Shown in pieces: positions 52,644 to 60,372 of a stretch of 64,000 nucleotides of DNA; within the stretch, counting starts at the first letter, position 1; each line of letters opens with the position of its first letter. Both the position numbers and the translations under genes were made by a program. The notes beneath the pieces were generated by a model. That model made no database searches and was not told the origin of the DNA. It saw nothing but the letters and a program-made list of their open reading frames with translations. The stretch is taken from contig JAPTYK010000002.1 in assembly GCA_026913215.1 (NCBI GenBank), positions 620,001 to 684,000 on the forward strand, written 5' to 3'. This DNA comes from Streptomyces diastatochromogenes (GTDB lineage: Bacteria > Actinomycetota > Actinomycetes > Streptomycetales > Streptomycetaceae).

Positions 52644-53102
52644 CTAGAAGAACCTCATGTCCCAGTCGCCCGCGATCAGGGCCCGCACGGCTTCCTCGAA
52701 GCCGTGCGCGACCCGCTGAACTCCCGCGTCGCCACCGAGGACGATGTCACCGTTCTCCGCGAGAAGAACCATCTCCTCGGTCTCGAAGGCGATGCCCACC
52801 GGCAGGGCGGACATGTGGAGGCGCTTCTCGAAGTACCGCACGTTCGGCGCGAACACCTCCACGGCCTCCTCGACCGAGATCGTCAGCGAGGTCTCGTCCC
52901 CGGTGACGTGCGACGGCCAGAAGATCGTCGTCCCGCCGTACTTCCCGAGGAACGTCACGAGCTCGTCGGTGACGTCGAAACCCGCCTCCTGGTAGGCCAG
53001 GCGGGCCGCCTCGATGTCCACGGGACTGCACTCGACGCGCGAGGCACCGGGGAACGCCCTGCCGAGGGATTCCTCCCTCGCCCTGCTCTGCTCGTCACCC
53101 AT
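52644..53102 (-). CDS. SUKH-3-type immunity-like protein
   Basis: 152 residues from ATG 53102. VDIEAARLAYQEAGFDVTDE, LVTFLGKYGGTTIFWPSHVT and VFAPNVRYFEKRLHMSALPV, then GDIVLGGDAGVQRVAHGFEE, follow the SUKH-3 domain pattern (aging helix, FL..YGG, P.G......V..A..G.V). Such proteins neutralise polymorphic or contact-dependent toxins of neighbours. No toxin gene is adjacent; it stands alone between an IS5 remnant and a methyltransferase gene, as an orphan immunity gene would. Confidence 0.75.
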   Translation of the reverse strand: MGDEQSRAREESLGRAFPGASRVECSPVDIEAARLAYQEAGFDVTDELVTFLGKYGGTTIFWPSHVTGDETSLTISVEEAVEVFAPNVRYFEKRLHMSALPVGIAFETEEMVLLAENGDIVLGGDAGVQRVAHGFEEAVRALIAGDWDMRFF

Positions 53103-53354
53103 CAGGTGTGCACCTTTCCGACCATGCTGGCCACCCATGTTCCGCAGCTCTTGCACTACGGAATCCATGCGGGACGGACGGGACAGGATGCCCAGGACGT
53201 CCAGCAACTGCCGCGGAGGCCAGACGGATGTTTGCGCTGCCCTGGCAGCCTTCGGCAACAACGGTTCCCGCACCGCTTACTGCTCGTCCGTGAGATCTCT
53301 CCGCCTCATGGGTTGAGATTGTCCCCAGCGTAAGATCCACGTTCGATACACGGC

Positions 53355-54011
53355 CTAGTGCCGGTGCCAGACCAGTGTGTAGCGCCAAAACAGTCGTCGG
53401 TGTAGCCGTGCACCGGGTAGTGCCTGGTGGGCGTCGCGAACGATGTCTGCGAAGGTCATAGTCGCCGGTCGGGTCGGGGCGGTCATGGAGGCTGGTCGCG
53501 GCGCCTTGCGGCCCTTGTTCTTGAGCCAGGCCATGGCGACGTTCGCCGGAATGGCTGCGGCGTCGATCAGGTAATCGCTCCGGGACTGCGGGCGATAGAC
53601 GCCGACGAGGACCAGGGTTCCGCCGGGCGTCAGGTGCTGACGGAAGCAGGTGAGGGCGTCGCTGAACGGCATGTGGTGGATGGCGGCGACACATGTGATG
53701 ACGTCGTAAGGGCCAGACGGCACCTCCTTCAGTACGTCTCCGACAGCGAAGGTCACCGGGGCGGCGGGGCCCGTGAGTTCCCGCGCGCGATCGACGATCG
53801 AGGGGTCGACGTCGATACCCTGCACTGCCTTGGCCCGTGAGGCCAGAAATCTGGCGAGGTCACCGCTGCCCGATCCGACGTCCAGAGCCCTGTTGAAACG
53901 TCTGGGGAGCTGGCGAAGGATCCATCGGTGGTAGTGGGCGTTGTGGTCCCACGGATGGGTGGCATGGAACTGCTCAAGTGCTCGCATGATGCGGGGCAGC
54001 AAGGTCGTCAT
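53355..54011 (-). CDS. Class I SAM-dependent methyltransferase
   Basis: 218 residues from ATG 54011. HATHPWDHNAHYHRWILRQL is followed by SAM-binding motif I ALDVGSGSGDLARFLA (~42-57), the acidic motif II VQGIDVDPS and motif IV YDVITCVAAIHHMPFSDALT. PGGTLVLVGVYRPQSRSDYL is motif post-III. The HWNHN-type N-terminus suggests a small-molecule methyltransferase of the UbiE/Methyltransf_11 group. Substrate unknown. No strong ribosome binding site is visible. Confidence 0.9.
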   Translation of the reverse strand: MTTLLPRIMRALEQFHATHPWDHNAHYHRWILRQLPRRFNRALDVGSGSGDLARFLASRAKAVQGIDVDPSIVDRARELTGPAAPVTFAVGDVLKEVPSGPYDVITCVAAIHHMPFSDALTCFRQHLTPGGTLVLVGVYRPQSRSDYLIDAAAIPANVAMAWLKNKGRKAPRPASMTAPTRPATMTFADIVRDAHQALPGARLHRRLFWRYTLVWHRH

Positions 54012-54100
54012 GGCGCGAGTCCATCAGTTCCTCGGTCGCCTGCGAAACCACAGCTGAGACAATGGTGAGCTGGCCGGGGCGCCCGGCCTGGAACGACCGT

Positions 54101-54135
54101 CAGCCGCTCGGCCGGGATACCCGGCCGAGCGGCTG
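54101..54135 (-). terminator. 16-base-pair hairpin, probable terminator
   Basis: CAGCCGCTCGGCCGGG (54101-54116), loop ATA, then the exact complement (54120-54135). Perfect 16-base-pair stem 90 bases upstream of the methyltransferase start. It would stop read-through from the minus-strand gene upstream and insulate the methyltransferase promoter. Confidence 0.8.
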
Positions 54136-54317
54136 TCTGGACTGATCGCCATCACACAACGGCGATCACGTGTGGAGACGATCCTTAGAATCTGCTGATA
54201 CTTGAGCGCCTTTTCCCGCGATGCCAGCGGCGGTGTCACTGGGATCCTTGCCGCTCGCCAACGGATTTCTGACCGGAGTCCAGGACGGCGGCTGGATCGG
54301 CTGCTGCCGGGGCTGAG

Positions 54318-54346
54318 CCCCAGCGGAGGCCTCGCTTCCGCTGGGG
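54318..54346 (-). terminator. 10-base-pair hairpin, possible terminator of the SnoaL-like gene
   Basis: CCCCAGCGGA (54318-54327) and TCCGCTGGGG (54337-54346) pair perfectly around a 9-base loop, ~250 bases downstream of the SnoaL-like stop codon. Confidence 0.55.
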
Positions 54347-54595
54347 TCTCCTGTCAGCGCCGGTCCGGGGCGCGTGCGGTGAGCTGGTGGAGCTGCTCGG
54401 CGGTCGCCGGCATCAGCTCCGGCCAGGGCCCGCCGTCTGGAGCCGTGCCCCGCATCCACCCGCCCGGTCGACGTACTGAAGTACGCGTACACCCGACACC
54501 CGACACCCGACACTCGGCATCCGACCCCCGACGCTTCAGCTGACCCGGATGCTGATGGGTGGGTAATTGTCCCTACCTGTGGAACGGGTCTGAAG

Positions 54596-55024
54596 TCAGT
54601 GCTCGGAAGCGGCTTGCTCCAGCTGGGCGGTGATTCCCTGCCGATCGATCTGGATCCAGTACTCGACGATCAGGCCGTCCTCAACGCGATAAACCGCGCT
54701 GGTCATCGCTGTGATCTGCGCACCGGTCGGCGGGTAGTGGTCGACCGATCCGGCATGGTGTCCGATTTGGGTCCAGCGGGCATAGACACGATTGCCTTCG
54801 GCGATGAGCTCGTCCACGGTGAGCGTGAAGGCGCCGTACGCGTCGAGCATCTCCTGGACGTGCTCGGCGTACTGTTGCGGTGTTCGTTCCACGACCACGG
54901 GCGCCTCCGAGACGACCTGGTGGGCTCGGACCTTGCCGGCCATGAAGCGACTGGCTCGGTCGGGGTGCAGCCCTGATCGCACCTGCAGAAGAAACTCTCG
55001 GACTGTGTCCTTGGCGTTGGTCAT
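54596..55024 (-). CDS. SnoaL-like ester-cyclase/NTF2-fold protein
   Basis: 142 residues from ATG 55024: MTNAKDTVREFLLQVRSGLH. The SnoaL pattern is present: AHQVVSEAPVVVERTPQQYA, EHVQEMLDAYGAFTLTVDEL, VYARWTQIGHHAG and GAQITAMTSAVYRVEDGLIV, EYWIQIDRQGI. This NTF2-like fold includes polyketide cyclases and many enzymes of unknown substrate. Single gene. Function beyond the fold is not clear. Confidence 0.9.
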   Translation of the reverse strand: MTNAKDTVREFLLQVRSGLHPDRASRFMAGKVRAHQVVSEAPVVVERTPQQYAEHVQEMLDAYGAFTLTVDELIAEGNRVYARWTQIGHHAGSVDHYPPTGAQITAMTSAVYRVEDGLIVEYWIQIDRQGITAQLEQAASEH

Positions 55025-55134
55025 CAGCGAAGTCTGGCATTCCGTTCATGCCGCGTGAGCCTCGGGGCGTTCGGAGAGGTGGCCGCGTTCGAAGCGGGCT
55101 CCGGCGCGGACCAGGGCAACGCGGTGGGGGGCGT

Positions 55135-55462
55135 TCACGGCCCGCCACCGCTGCTGGGTGGACTCGACGAGTTCGAAGACCATGGCTGGGGCTGGGGCTG
55201 GGGCTGGGGCTGGGGCTGGGGCTGGGCCGAGGCCGGGGTCGGGCCGAGGCCGGGGTCGGGGGTACGGGAGCCGGCGCCTCGGGTGACCCCGGTCCGCAGC
55301 CGGGCGGTGGCCTTTTCCGCCTGTGGCCCCTTCGGTGCTGGGCCGAGGGAGTACTCCACCTTGTCGCCCCCGTACGGCTCCTGGGCCTCCGGGCCTTGGA
55401 GTTCGACGAAGTGGACGAAGACGTCCGAGCCCCCGTCGCCGGGCCGGATGAAGCCCCTACCC
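55135..55462 (-). pseudogene. Cold-shock-domain protein with lost N-terminus and Gln-Pro repeat
   Basis: The minus strand reads GRGFIRPGDGGSDVFVHFVE (RNA-binding motif RNP2-like DVFVHF) and GDKVEYSLGPAPKGPQAEKA, the C-terminal two thirds of a bacterial cold-shock domain. The first strand, with the usual GTVKWFNAEKGFGF, is missing. It is replaced upstream by unrelated sequence containing LFAHPDDESLLTG, reminiscent of a PIG-L deacetylase. After the domain come ~20 residues and a (Gln-Pro) repeat encoded by GGCTGG hexamers. It is probably a truncated remnant. Confidence 0.6.
55182..55232. repeat. Hexanucleotide repeat (GGCTGG)
   Basis: Eight tandem copies of GGCTGG, encoding (Gln-Pro) on the minus strand. 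The plus strand has repeated GGGG separated by CT, so it can also form a G-quadruplex. Confidence 0.92.
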
Positions 55463-55640
55463 CTTGACGCTGAGTGAGGGCTTCGCCGGTGAGGAGGGAC
55501 TCGTCGTCCGGGTGTGCAAACAAGCCGCGCACCGCACCCTTCCCCGTGGCGCTCCGCTGCCCGCGCGACCTGACGGCAACAGGAGCGAGCAGTTTCACTC
55601 GTTCGGATGGTGGACCAATCCGCCCAGCGGGGGCTGCCGA

Positions 55641-57278
55641 ATGCCGGGTGTGAGCAGCTTCCGCAGCAGAGTCGTCCGCGCCGTCCTCGGCGGGTCGGTC
55701 GGGATCCTGGCCGGGTTCACGGCTCTGGCCGTGGCCGAGCTGGTGTCCGGATTGGTGAGGCCTGGGACAGGGCCGGTGGCCGTCGTGGGCGGTGCGGTGA
55801 TCGACCGCACTCCCGCTTCGGTGAAGGAATTCGCGATCCGTACCTTCGGAGAGAACGACAAGAGCGCTCTGCGGTTCGGGATTCTCGTGATTCTCGCCCT
55901 CATCGCCGTCGCCCTGGGCATCCTTGCCACGTCGCATCGGCGAGCAGGAGCCGCAGGTGTGCTGCTGTTGGGGATCGTCGGAGCGGCAGCCGCCCTCGGT
56001 CGACCCGATTCCACCGGCATCGGCGACGTACTGCCCTCTGTCGCCGGGGCACTGGCCGGAGCCCTCGTCCTCTGTCTCCTTGCCACAAAGGCCGTAGAGG
56101 TCGTAGGGGCCGTAGGGGCCGCAAAGGCTGTAGAGGCCGGAGAGGTCCCCGGCCCGGGCGGCGCGAACGGGGAGGGCGGTGTCGGCCGATCGAGCCGGCG
56201 CGGGTTTCTCACCGCGGCCGGTGTGACGGCAGTGGCGGCGATCTCGGCCGGTGCGCTGGGCAGGTTCTTCACCGACCGGCAAGGTCAGGGAGCTGTCGCG
56301 TCCCGAGAAGGTCTGGTCTTGCCCACGCCCGTCTCCCCGGCTCCCGCCGTCCCGGCCGGTGTCCAGCTGAAAGTGCCCGACATCACGGCCTTCACCACCC
56401 CCAACTCCGACTTCTACCGCGTCGACACCGCCCTGACCGTGCCCAAGGTCGACGCCGGCACCTGGCGGCTGCGCATCCACGGCAAAGGGGTCACCCGCCC
56501 CCGCGTCTACACCCTCGACCAGCTTCTCGCCCGCCCGCTCATCGAACGCGACATCACCCTGACCTGCGTCTCGAACGAGGTCGGCGGCCCCTACATCGGC
56601 AACGCCCGCTGGCTCGGCGTACCCCTCGCCGACCTCCTGGAGGAAGCCGGCGTCCGGCCGCCGTCGAAGGGGGGACGGGCCGATCAGCTGGTGGCCCGTT
56701 CCGTGGACGGCATGACGCTCGGCTCCCCCGTCGAGGACCTGATGGACGGCCGCGACGCCATCCTGGCGGTTGGCATGAACGGCGAACCGCTCCCCTTCGA
56801 CCACGGCTTTCCCGTCCGCATGCTCGTTCCCGGCCTCTACGGCTACGTCTCGGCCTGCAAGTGGATCGAAGACATTGAACTCACCACCTTCGACGCCTAC
56901 GACCCGTACTGGGTGAAGCGGAAGTGGGCGCGCAGGGCGCCGATCAAGACACAGTCCCGCATCGACACCCCCAAGCCCTTCGCCCGCCCCGCCGCCGGCA
57001 CGGTCACCGTTGCGGGCGTCGCCTGGGCCCAGCGCCGCGGCATCACCCGCGTTCAGATCCGCGTCGACGACGGCCCCTGGCAGGACGCGGACCTCGCCGC
57101 CCAGGCCGGCGTCGACACGTGGCGCCAGTGGTCCTACCGCTGGAACGCCACCCCCGGCGGACACAACATCACCGTCCGTGCCACCGACGGCACCGGACAG
57201 GCCCAGACCGAACAGCGCACCCGCACCATCCCCGACGGAGCAAGCGGCTGGCACAGCGTGTTCGTCACCGTCACCTAG
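55641..57278 (+). CDS. Membrane-bound molybdopterin-dependent oxidoreductase (sulfite-oxidase family)
   Basis: 545 residues from ATG 55641. Four hydrophobic helices occupy residues ~15-150. A twin-arginine-like RRGFLTAAGVTAVAAISAGA anchors the catalytic part outside the membrane. The oxidoreductase domain starts near KVPDITAFTTPNSDFYRVDT, and the molybdenum-ligating Cys is Cys309 in ITLTCVSNEVGGPYIGNARW. HGFPVRMLVPGLYGYVSACK is the family signature. A C-terminal Mo-co dimerisation (Ig-like) domain ends GWHSVFVTVT. A Val/Ala/Glu-rich linker (AVEVVGAVGAAKAVEAG) precedes the Tat motif. It heads an operon with the fasciclin lipoprotein, 89 bases downstream, and is related to genes of SigK-linked loci. 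Confidence 0.93.
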   Translation: MPGVSSFRSRVVRAVLGGSVGILAGFTALAVAELVSGLVRPGTGPVAVVGGAVIDRTPASVKEFAIRTFGENDKSALRFGILVILALIAVALGILATSHRRAGAAGVLLLGIVGAAAALGRPDSTGIGDVLPSVAGALAGALVLCLLATKAVEVVGAVGAAKAVEAGEVPGPGGANGEGGVGRSSRRGFLTAAGVTAVAAISAGALGRFFTDRQGQGAVASREGLVLPTPVSPAPAVPAGVQLKVPDITAFTTPNSDFYRVDTALTVPKVDAGTWRLRIHGKGVTRPRVYTLDQLLARPLIERDITLTCVSNEVGGPYIGNARWLGVPLADLLEEAGVRPPSKGGRADQLVARSVDGMTLGSPVEDLMDGRDAILAVGMNGEPLPFDHGFPVRMLVPGLYGYVSACKWIEDIELTTFDAYDPYWVKRKWARRAPIKTQSRIDTPKPFARPAAGTVTVAGVAWAQRRGITRVQIRVDDGPWQDADLAAQAGVDTWRQWSYRWNATPGGHNITVRATDGTGQAQTEQRTRTIPDGASGWHSVFVTVT

Positions 57279-57367
57279 ACCACCCGGGCGGCCGCAAGGC
57301 CCGCACCGGGCAGCACAACCCATCACCTCGACACCTCAAAGAGAAAATCCCCAAGGAGCAACTGGTC

Positions 57368-58018
57368 ATGAACAGCATGAAGATCCGCCGCACCGCGATC
57401 GCCGTCGCCGCAGCAGCCGTGCTGCCCTTCTCCCTGGCAGCGTGTTCCGACTCCGGAAACGACACCAAGGCCGCCCCCACCGCGGCCGCCGGTGACCAGG
57501 CGAAGACGCAGACGAGCACCCCCTCCGAGGCGCCGATGACCGACGACCAGCCCTTCGGCCCCGCCTGCGCCGGGGTGCCGAAGGAGGGCGCGGGCTCCTT
57601 CGACGGCATGGCCAAGGACCCCGTCGCCACCGCCGCGTCGAACAACCCGGCCCTGTCCACCCTCGTGACCGCGGTCAAGAAGGCCGGCCTGGTCGACACC
57701 CTCAACAACGCCGAGAACATCACGGTCTTCGCCCCGACGAACGACGCCTTCGCCAAGATCCCGAAGGCCGACCTCGACAAGGTCCTCGCCGACAAGAACA
57801 TGCTCACCAAGATCCTCACCTACCACGTCGTCGGCCAGAAGCTCACCCCCAAGCAGCTGGAGAACGGCAGCTTCGAGACCCTCCAGAAGGGCATGATCAC
57901 CACCACCGGATCCGGCGAGTCCTACAAGGTCAACGACACCGCCAACGTGGTCTGTGGCAACGTCAAGACCGCCAACGCCAACGTTTACATCATCGACACC
58001 GTCCTCATGCCCAAGTAA
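57368..58018 (+). CDS. Fasciclin-domain lipoprotein (MPT70/83-like)
   Basis: 216 residues from ATG 57368, AAGGAG about ten bases upstream. Lipoprotein signal ending LPFSLAACSDS (lipid-modified Cys in LAAC) followed by a Thr/Ala/Pro-rich tether. The single FAS1 domain carries the H1 motif ENITVFAPTNDAFAKI and the H2 region ILTYHVVGQKLTPKQL, ending ANVYIIDTVLMPK. This is the architecture of mycobacterial MPT83, a SigK-controlled cell-surface antigen. The oxidoreductase immediately upstream is probably co-transcribed and a strong terminator follows. Confidence 0.95.
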   Translation: MNSMKIRRTAIAVAAAAVLPFSLAACSDSGNDTKAAPTAAAGDQAKTQTSTPSEAPMTDDQPFGPACAGVPKEGAGSFDGMAKDPVATAASNNPALSTLVTAVKKAGLVDTLNNAENITVFAPTNDAFAKIPKADLDKVLADKNMLTKILTYHVVGQKLTPKQLENGSFETLQKGMITTTGSGESYKVNDTANVVCGNVKTANANVYIIDTVLMPK

Positions 58019-58124
58019 GTAGTCCGGAGCACTGGACGGGGGAGCTCCGATGAGCCTGGGGACGGGACTCCTCCAGCGGCTCTCTCTGCAGGGAGCCGGT
58101 CGCCCGGTGTTCCCCACGCACGTG

Positions 58125-58155
58125 CCTTCCGGGGGACAGTGTGTCCCCCGGAAGG
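58125..58155 (+). terminator. Hairpin terminator after the fasciclin gene
   Basis: CCTTCCGGGGGACA (58125-58138), loop GTG, and TGTCCCCCGGAAGG (58142-58155): a perfect 14-base-pair stem ~107 bases after the fasciclin stop. Confidence 0.9.
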
Positions 58156-58629
58156 CCGGGTGGGGTCGGGTATCGGTGGGCGTCAGCGCCGCGGCGATAC
58201 GGCCGCTGCGGGCAGGGCGTCGCGCGCTGACAGCGCCGACAGCGCCGACAGCGCGAGCAGGGCCCGGCCGGACGCGAGCCGTCCCGGAAGCCGGGCCTGG
58301 CTCTCCTTCGGGCGGTGCGGCGCCCGGTCCGTGTGCATGACGACACCCAGCGTGGACGGCCGTAGCCGTGGCGCCCCCGGTTCAGGCGCCGCTTCACCTG
58401 CGGGTACGACGTGTTGAAGACCTGGAAGCCATGTCATGGCCCCACGGGGAAGCCCGCCGCCCGGTTCGTACGCCTCCGGCCGCCGACGGCGATCCTCCTC
58501 CCGTCTCGTCCGTTCGGTGGTGTGTGGGTGTGTGCGTGCGTGTGTGCGTGCGTGCTGTGCCCGTCCGAGGGGCCGGTGAGCCGGTCCGTCAGGGCGGTCC
58601 CGCCCGCGTCCCCGTTCCTGCTCCAAGAG
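58156..58629. other. No confident gene; GT-rich alternating tract
   Basis: Includes a minus-strand frame (MTWLPGLQHVVPAGEAAPEP) without recognisable homology. At 58514-58560 there is an alternating purine-pyrimidine tract built of GTGTGT and GCGTGC steps, about 45 bases, a sequence type prone to Z-DNA. A CGACAGCGC repeat (three copies) lies near 58232-58258. Confidence 0.45.
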
Positions 58630-58985
58630 GGCGGGGTATGTCCCGGAGCCCGTCGAGGCCCCGTACGGGCTGTGCCATGCGATGGTCGCGGCCGAGCCGG
58701 TCGTGGTGCCGGTGGAGGAAGGCCCAGGACCCGGCCGTGAACGGGCACGCGTCCTTGCTGACCCGACGGGTCCGGGCGGCAGGGGCAGGGGCAGGGGCCG
58801 CGGAGGTCGCTCATGCGGCCGATATAGGCGCCGCCCAAGGTGTACGGCTTGGGCGGCGTCCGGCCCCCGTCGGCGTACTGCGACATGCTGGCGACGTTGG
58901 GCGGCATGCCCCAGTCGTAGCCGTCGACGAGGCTGCGGTGGAAGCGGCGGCGCCGGAAGACGGACCAGGCCTCATGCGACCCGAT
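58630..58985 (-). pseudogene. Cryptochrome/(6-4)-photolyase (PhrB-type) C-terminal fragment
   Basis: The minus strand reads SLVDGYDWGMPPNVASMSQY, ADGGRTPPKPYTLGGAYIGR and MSDLRGPCPCPCRPD, then after one frameshift RVSKDACPFTAGSWAFLHRH and HDRLGRDHRMAQPVRGL. This is the FAD-binding C-terminus of the bacterial iron-sulfur cryptochrome/photolyase group (MSDYCGGC.Y.......DACP....YW.FL). Cys residues corresponding to 4Fe-4S ligands are mostly kept. The N-terminal ~400 residues are absent. It lies between the fasciclin operon and an SDR gene. Confidence 0.7.
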
Positions 58986-58994
58986 CAGATGAGG

Positions 58995-59150
58995 CAGCCG
59001 CGAGGCGACCCCCACCCGTGAGATGACCGCCACCCGCGAGGTAACCGCTACTCGCAAGGTGCCCCCCCGCGAGGTGACTGCCCCCCCGCAAGGTGCCCCC
59101 CGCCGCAAGGTGCCCCCCGCGCGGTGACCGCCCCCTGCGAGATGACCGCC
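58995..59150. repeat. Diverged ~18-base tandem repeats (CGCGAGGTGACCGCCCCC type)
   Basis: Eight or nine imperfect copies with CGAGGTAACCGC, CAAGGTGCCCCCC and GAGATGACCGCC cores run from the photolyase fragment to the promoter region of the SDR gene. No coding role is apparent. Confidence 0.8.
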
Positions 59151-59243
59151 CCCGCATCCGCCGTACCCATATCCCGAGAAGTACTCAGCGCACGCACCGA
59201 CACACCTCGGCCCCGTCACACCCTCTCCTCCTAGGAGGCCCTC

Positions 59244-60170
59244 ATGCCCCGTTCCCCGGAACCCCGAGGCCGTGTCGTGGTCGTCACCGGTGCCGCCCGG
59301 GGGCTCGGTGCCGGACTGGTGCGGCTGCTGGCCGCGCGAGGCATGCGTGTGGCCCTGCTGGGGCGAGAGTACGCCGGGCTTGCCGCAGTCGCCGCGACGC
59401 TCGGTACCGAGAGTCATGTGGTGGAGGTCGACGTGACCGACGACGCGGCGATGGGGCGGGCCGCGGAGGAGGTGACGCGGGTCCTCGGTCCTCCGTCGGT
59501 CGTCATCGCCAACGCGGGGGTCGCGGAGGGCGGCCCCTTCGAGAGTTCCGATCCCGAGACCTGGCGCCGTGTGGTGGAGGTCAACCTGGTCGGCAGTGCG
59601 GTCACCGCGCGGGTCTTTCTGCCGGGGCTGCGAGCCACTCGGGGCTACTTCCTCCAGGTCGCCTCCACCGCAGCCTTCGGCGCGGCACCGATGATGAGCG
59701 CGTACTGCGCGTCCAAAGCGGGGGCCGAGGCCTTCGCCCGCTCCCTGCGGGCAGAGGTGGCGCACTCGGGCGTCGGCGTGGGTGTGGCGTACCTGCACTG
59801 GACCGACACCGACATGGTCCGTGACGTCGACCGCTACACGGTGCTGCGCGAACTCCGTGGGCACATGCCGGCCCCCGCCCGCCGCGTGTATCCGGTGGAC
59901 CGGGTCGCGTCCTGGCTGGTGCGGGGGATCGAACGGCGCCGCGCCTCTGTCTACGCTCCGCCGTGGCTCCGGCTGGCCCAGGCCGGGCGGCCGTTCTTCC
60001 CCGTCGCGGTGGATCTGCTCTCCCGCCGGGAGCTTCCCCGGCTCCTGAAGGAGCACTCTTTCGAGCAGACCGGTCTGCTGGGCACGGGTGGCCGCATCGA
60101 GGAGAAGCTGATCGACCGCTCCGCCGGCCGGGCGGTGACCCGCCTCGGCAGGGGCCACCCGGCGCCCTGA
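59244..60170 (+). CDS. Short-chain dehydrogenase/reductase
   Basis: 308 residues from ATG 59244, AGGAGG seven bases upstream (CCTCCTAGGAGGCCCTC context). Cofactor motif TGAARGLGAGLVRLLAARG (TGxxxGLG), IANAGV (NNAG-type), the active-site Ser in LQVASTAAFG and the catalytic pair in YCASKAGAEAFARSL are complete. The long C-terminal part (LRELRGHMPAPARRVYPVDR, ERRRASVYAPPWLRLAQAGR) is typical of membrane-associated steroid/lipid-type SDRs. It precedes the MMPL transporter on the same strand, 200 bases apart, so joint expression is possible. Confidence 0.92.
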   Translation: MPRSPEPRGRVVVVTGAARGLGAGLVRLLAARGMRVALLGREYAGLAAVAATLGTESHVVEVDVTDDAAMGRAAEEVTRVLGPPSVVIANAGVAEGGPFESSDPETWRRVVEVNLVGSAVTARVFLPGLRATRGYFLQVASTAAFGAAPMMSAYCASKAGAEAFARSLRAEVAHSGVGVGVAYLHWTDTDMVRDVDRYTVLRELRGHMPAPARRVYPVDRVASWLVRGIERRRASVYAPPWLRLAQAGRPFFPVAVDLLSRRELPRLLKEHSFEQTGLLGTGGRIEEKLIDRSAGRAVTRLGRGHPAP

Positions 60171-60372
60171 ACGGCGCCGCTCAGCACCCCCGTCGCGGAC
60201 TTCTTCGCAGTCGGCCCGCATCCGTCGCGTGTGGATCAGGGGAAGGGGCGGTGTCCGGTCGGCCGGCACCGTCTCACGAGGGTCGGTGCCGGGGGCCCGG
60301 CGCATCCGTGGTCGAACGCGTCTCGATCATCGAAATAGTTGAATGCTGTCAAATTTCTGGGGGGAGTGCTCC

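Larger units (their letters stand above)
54012..54595. other. Gene-free stretch with two hairpins
   Basis: No supported gene on either strand. It holds the strong hairpins at 54101-54135 and 54318-54346, one or both of which may end the transcript of the minus-strand SnoaL-like gene. Confidence 0.5.

Noticed and set aside
54012..54595. tRNA gene or attachment site near the hairpins
   Set aside because: No cloverleaf, T-loop or CCA-proximal pattern could be found. The hairpins are simple terminators.
54681..57326. Minus-strand open frame of 881 codons opposite the oxidoreductase
   Set aside because: Shadow of the oxidoreductase, which has clear family motifs. Only the short cold-shock part at 55135-55462 looks real.
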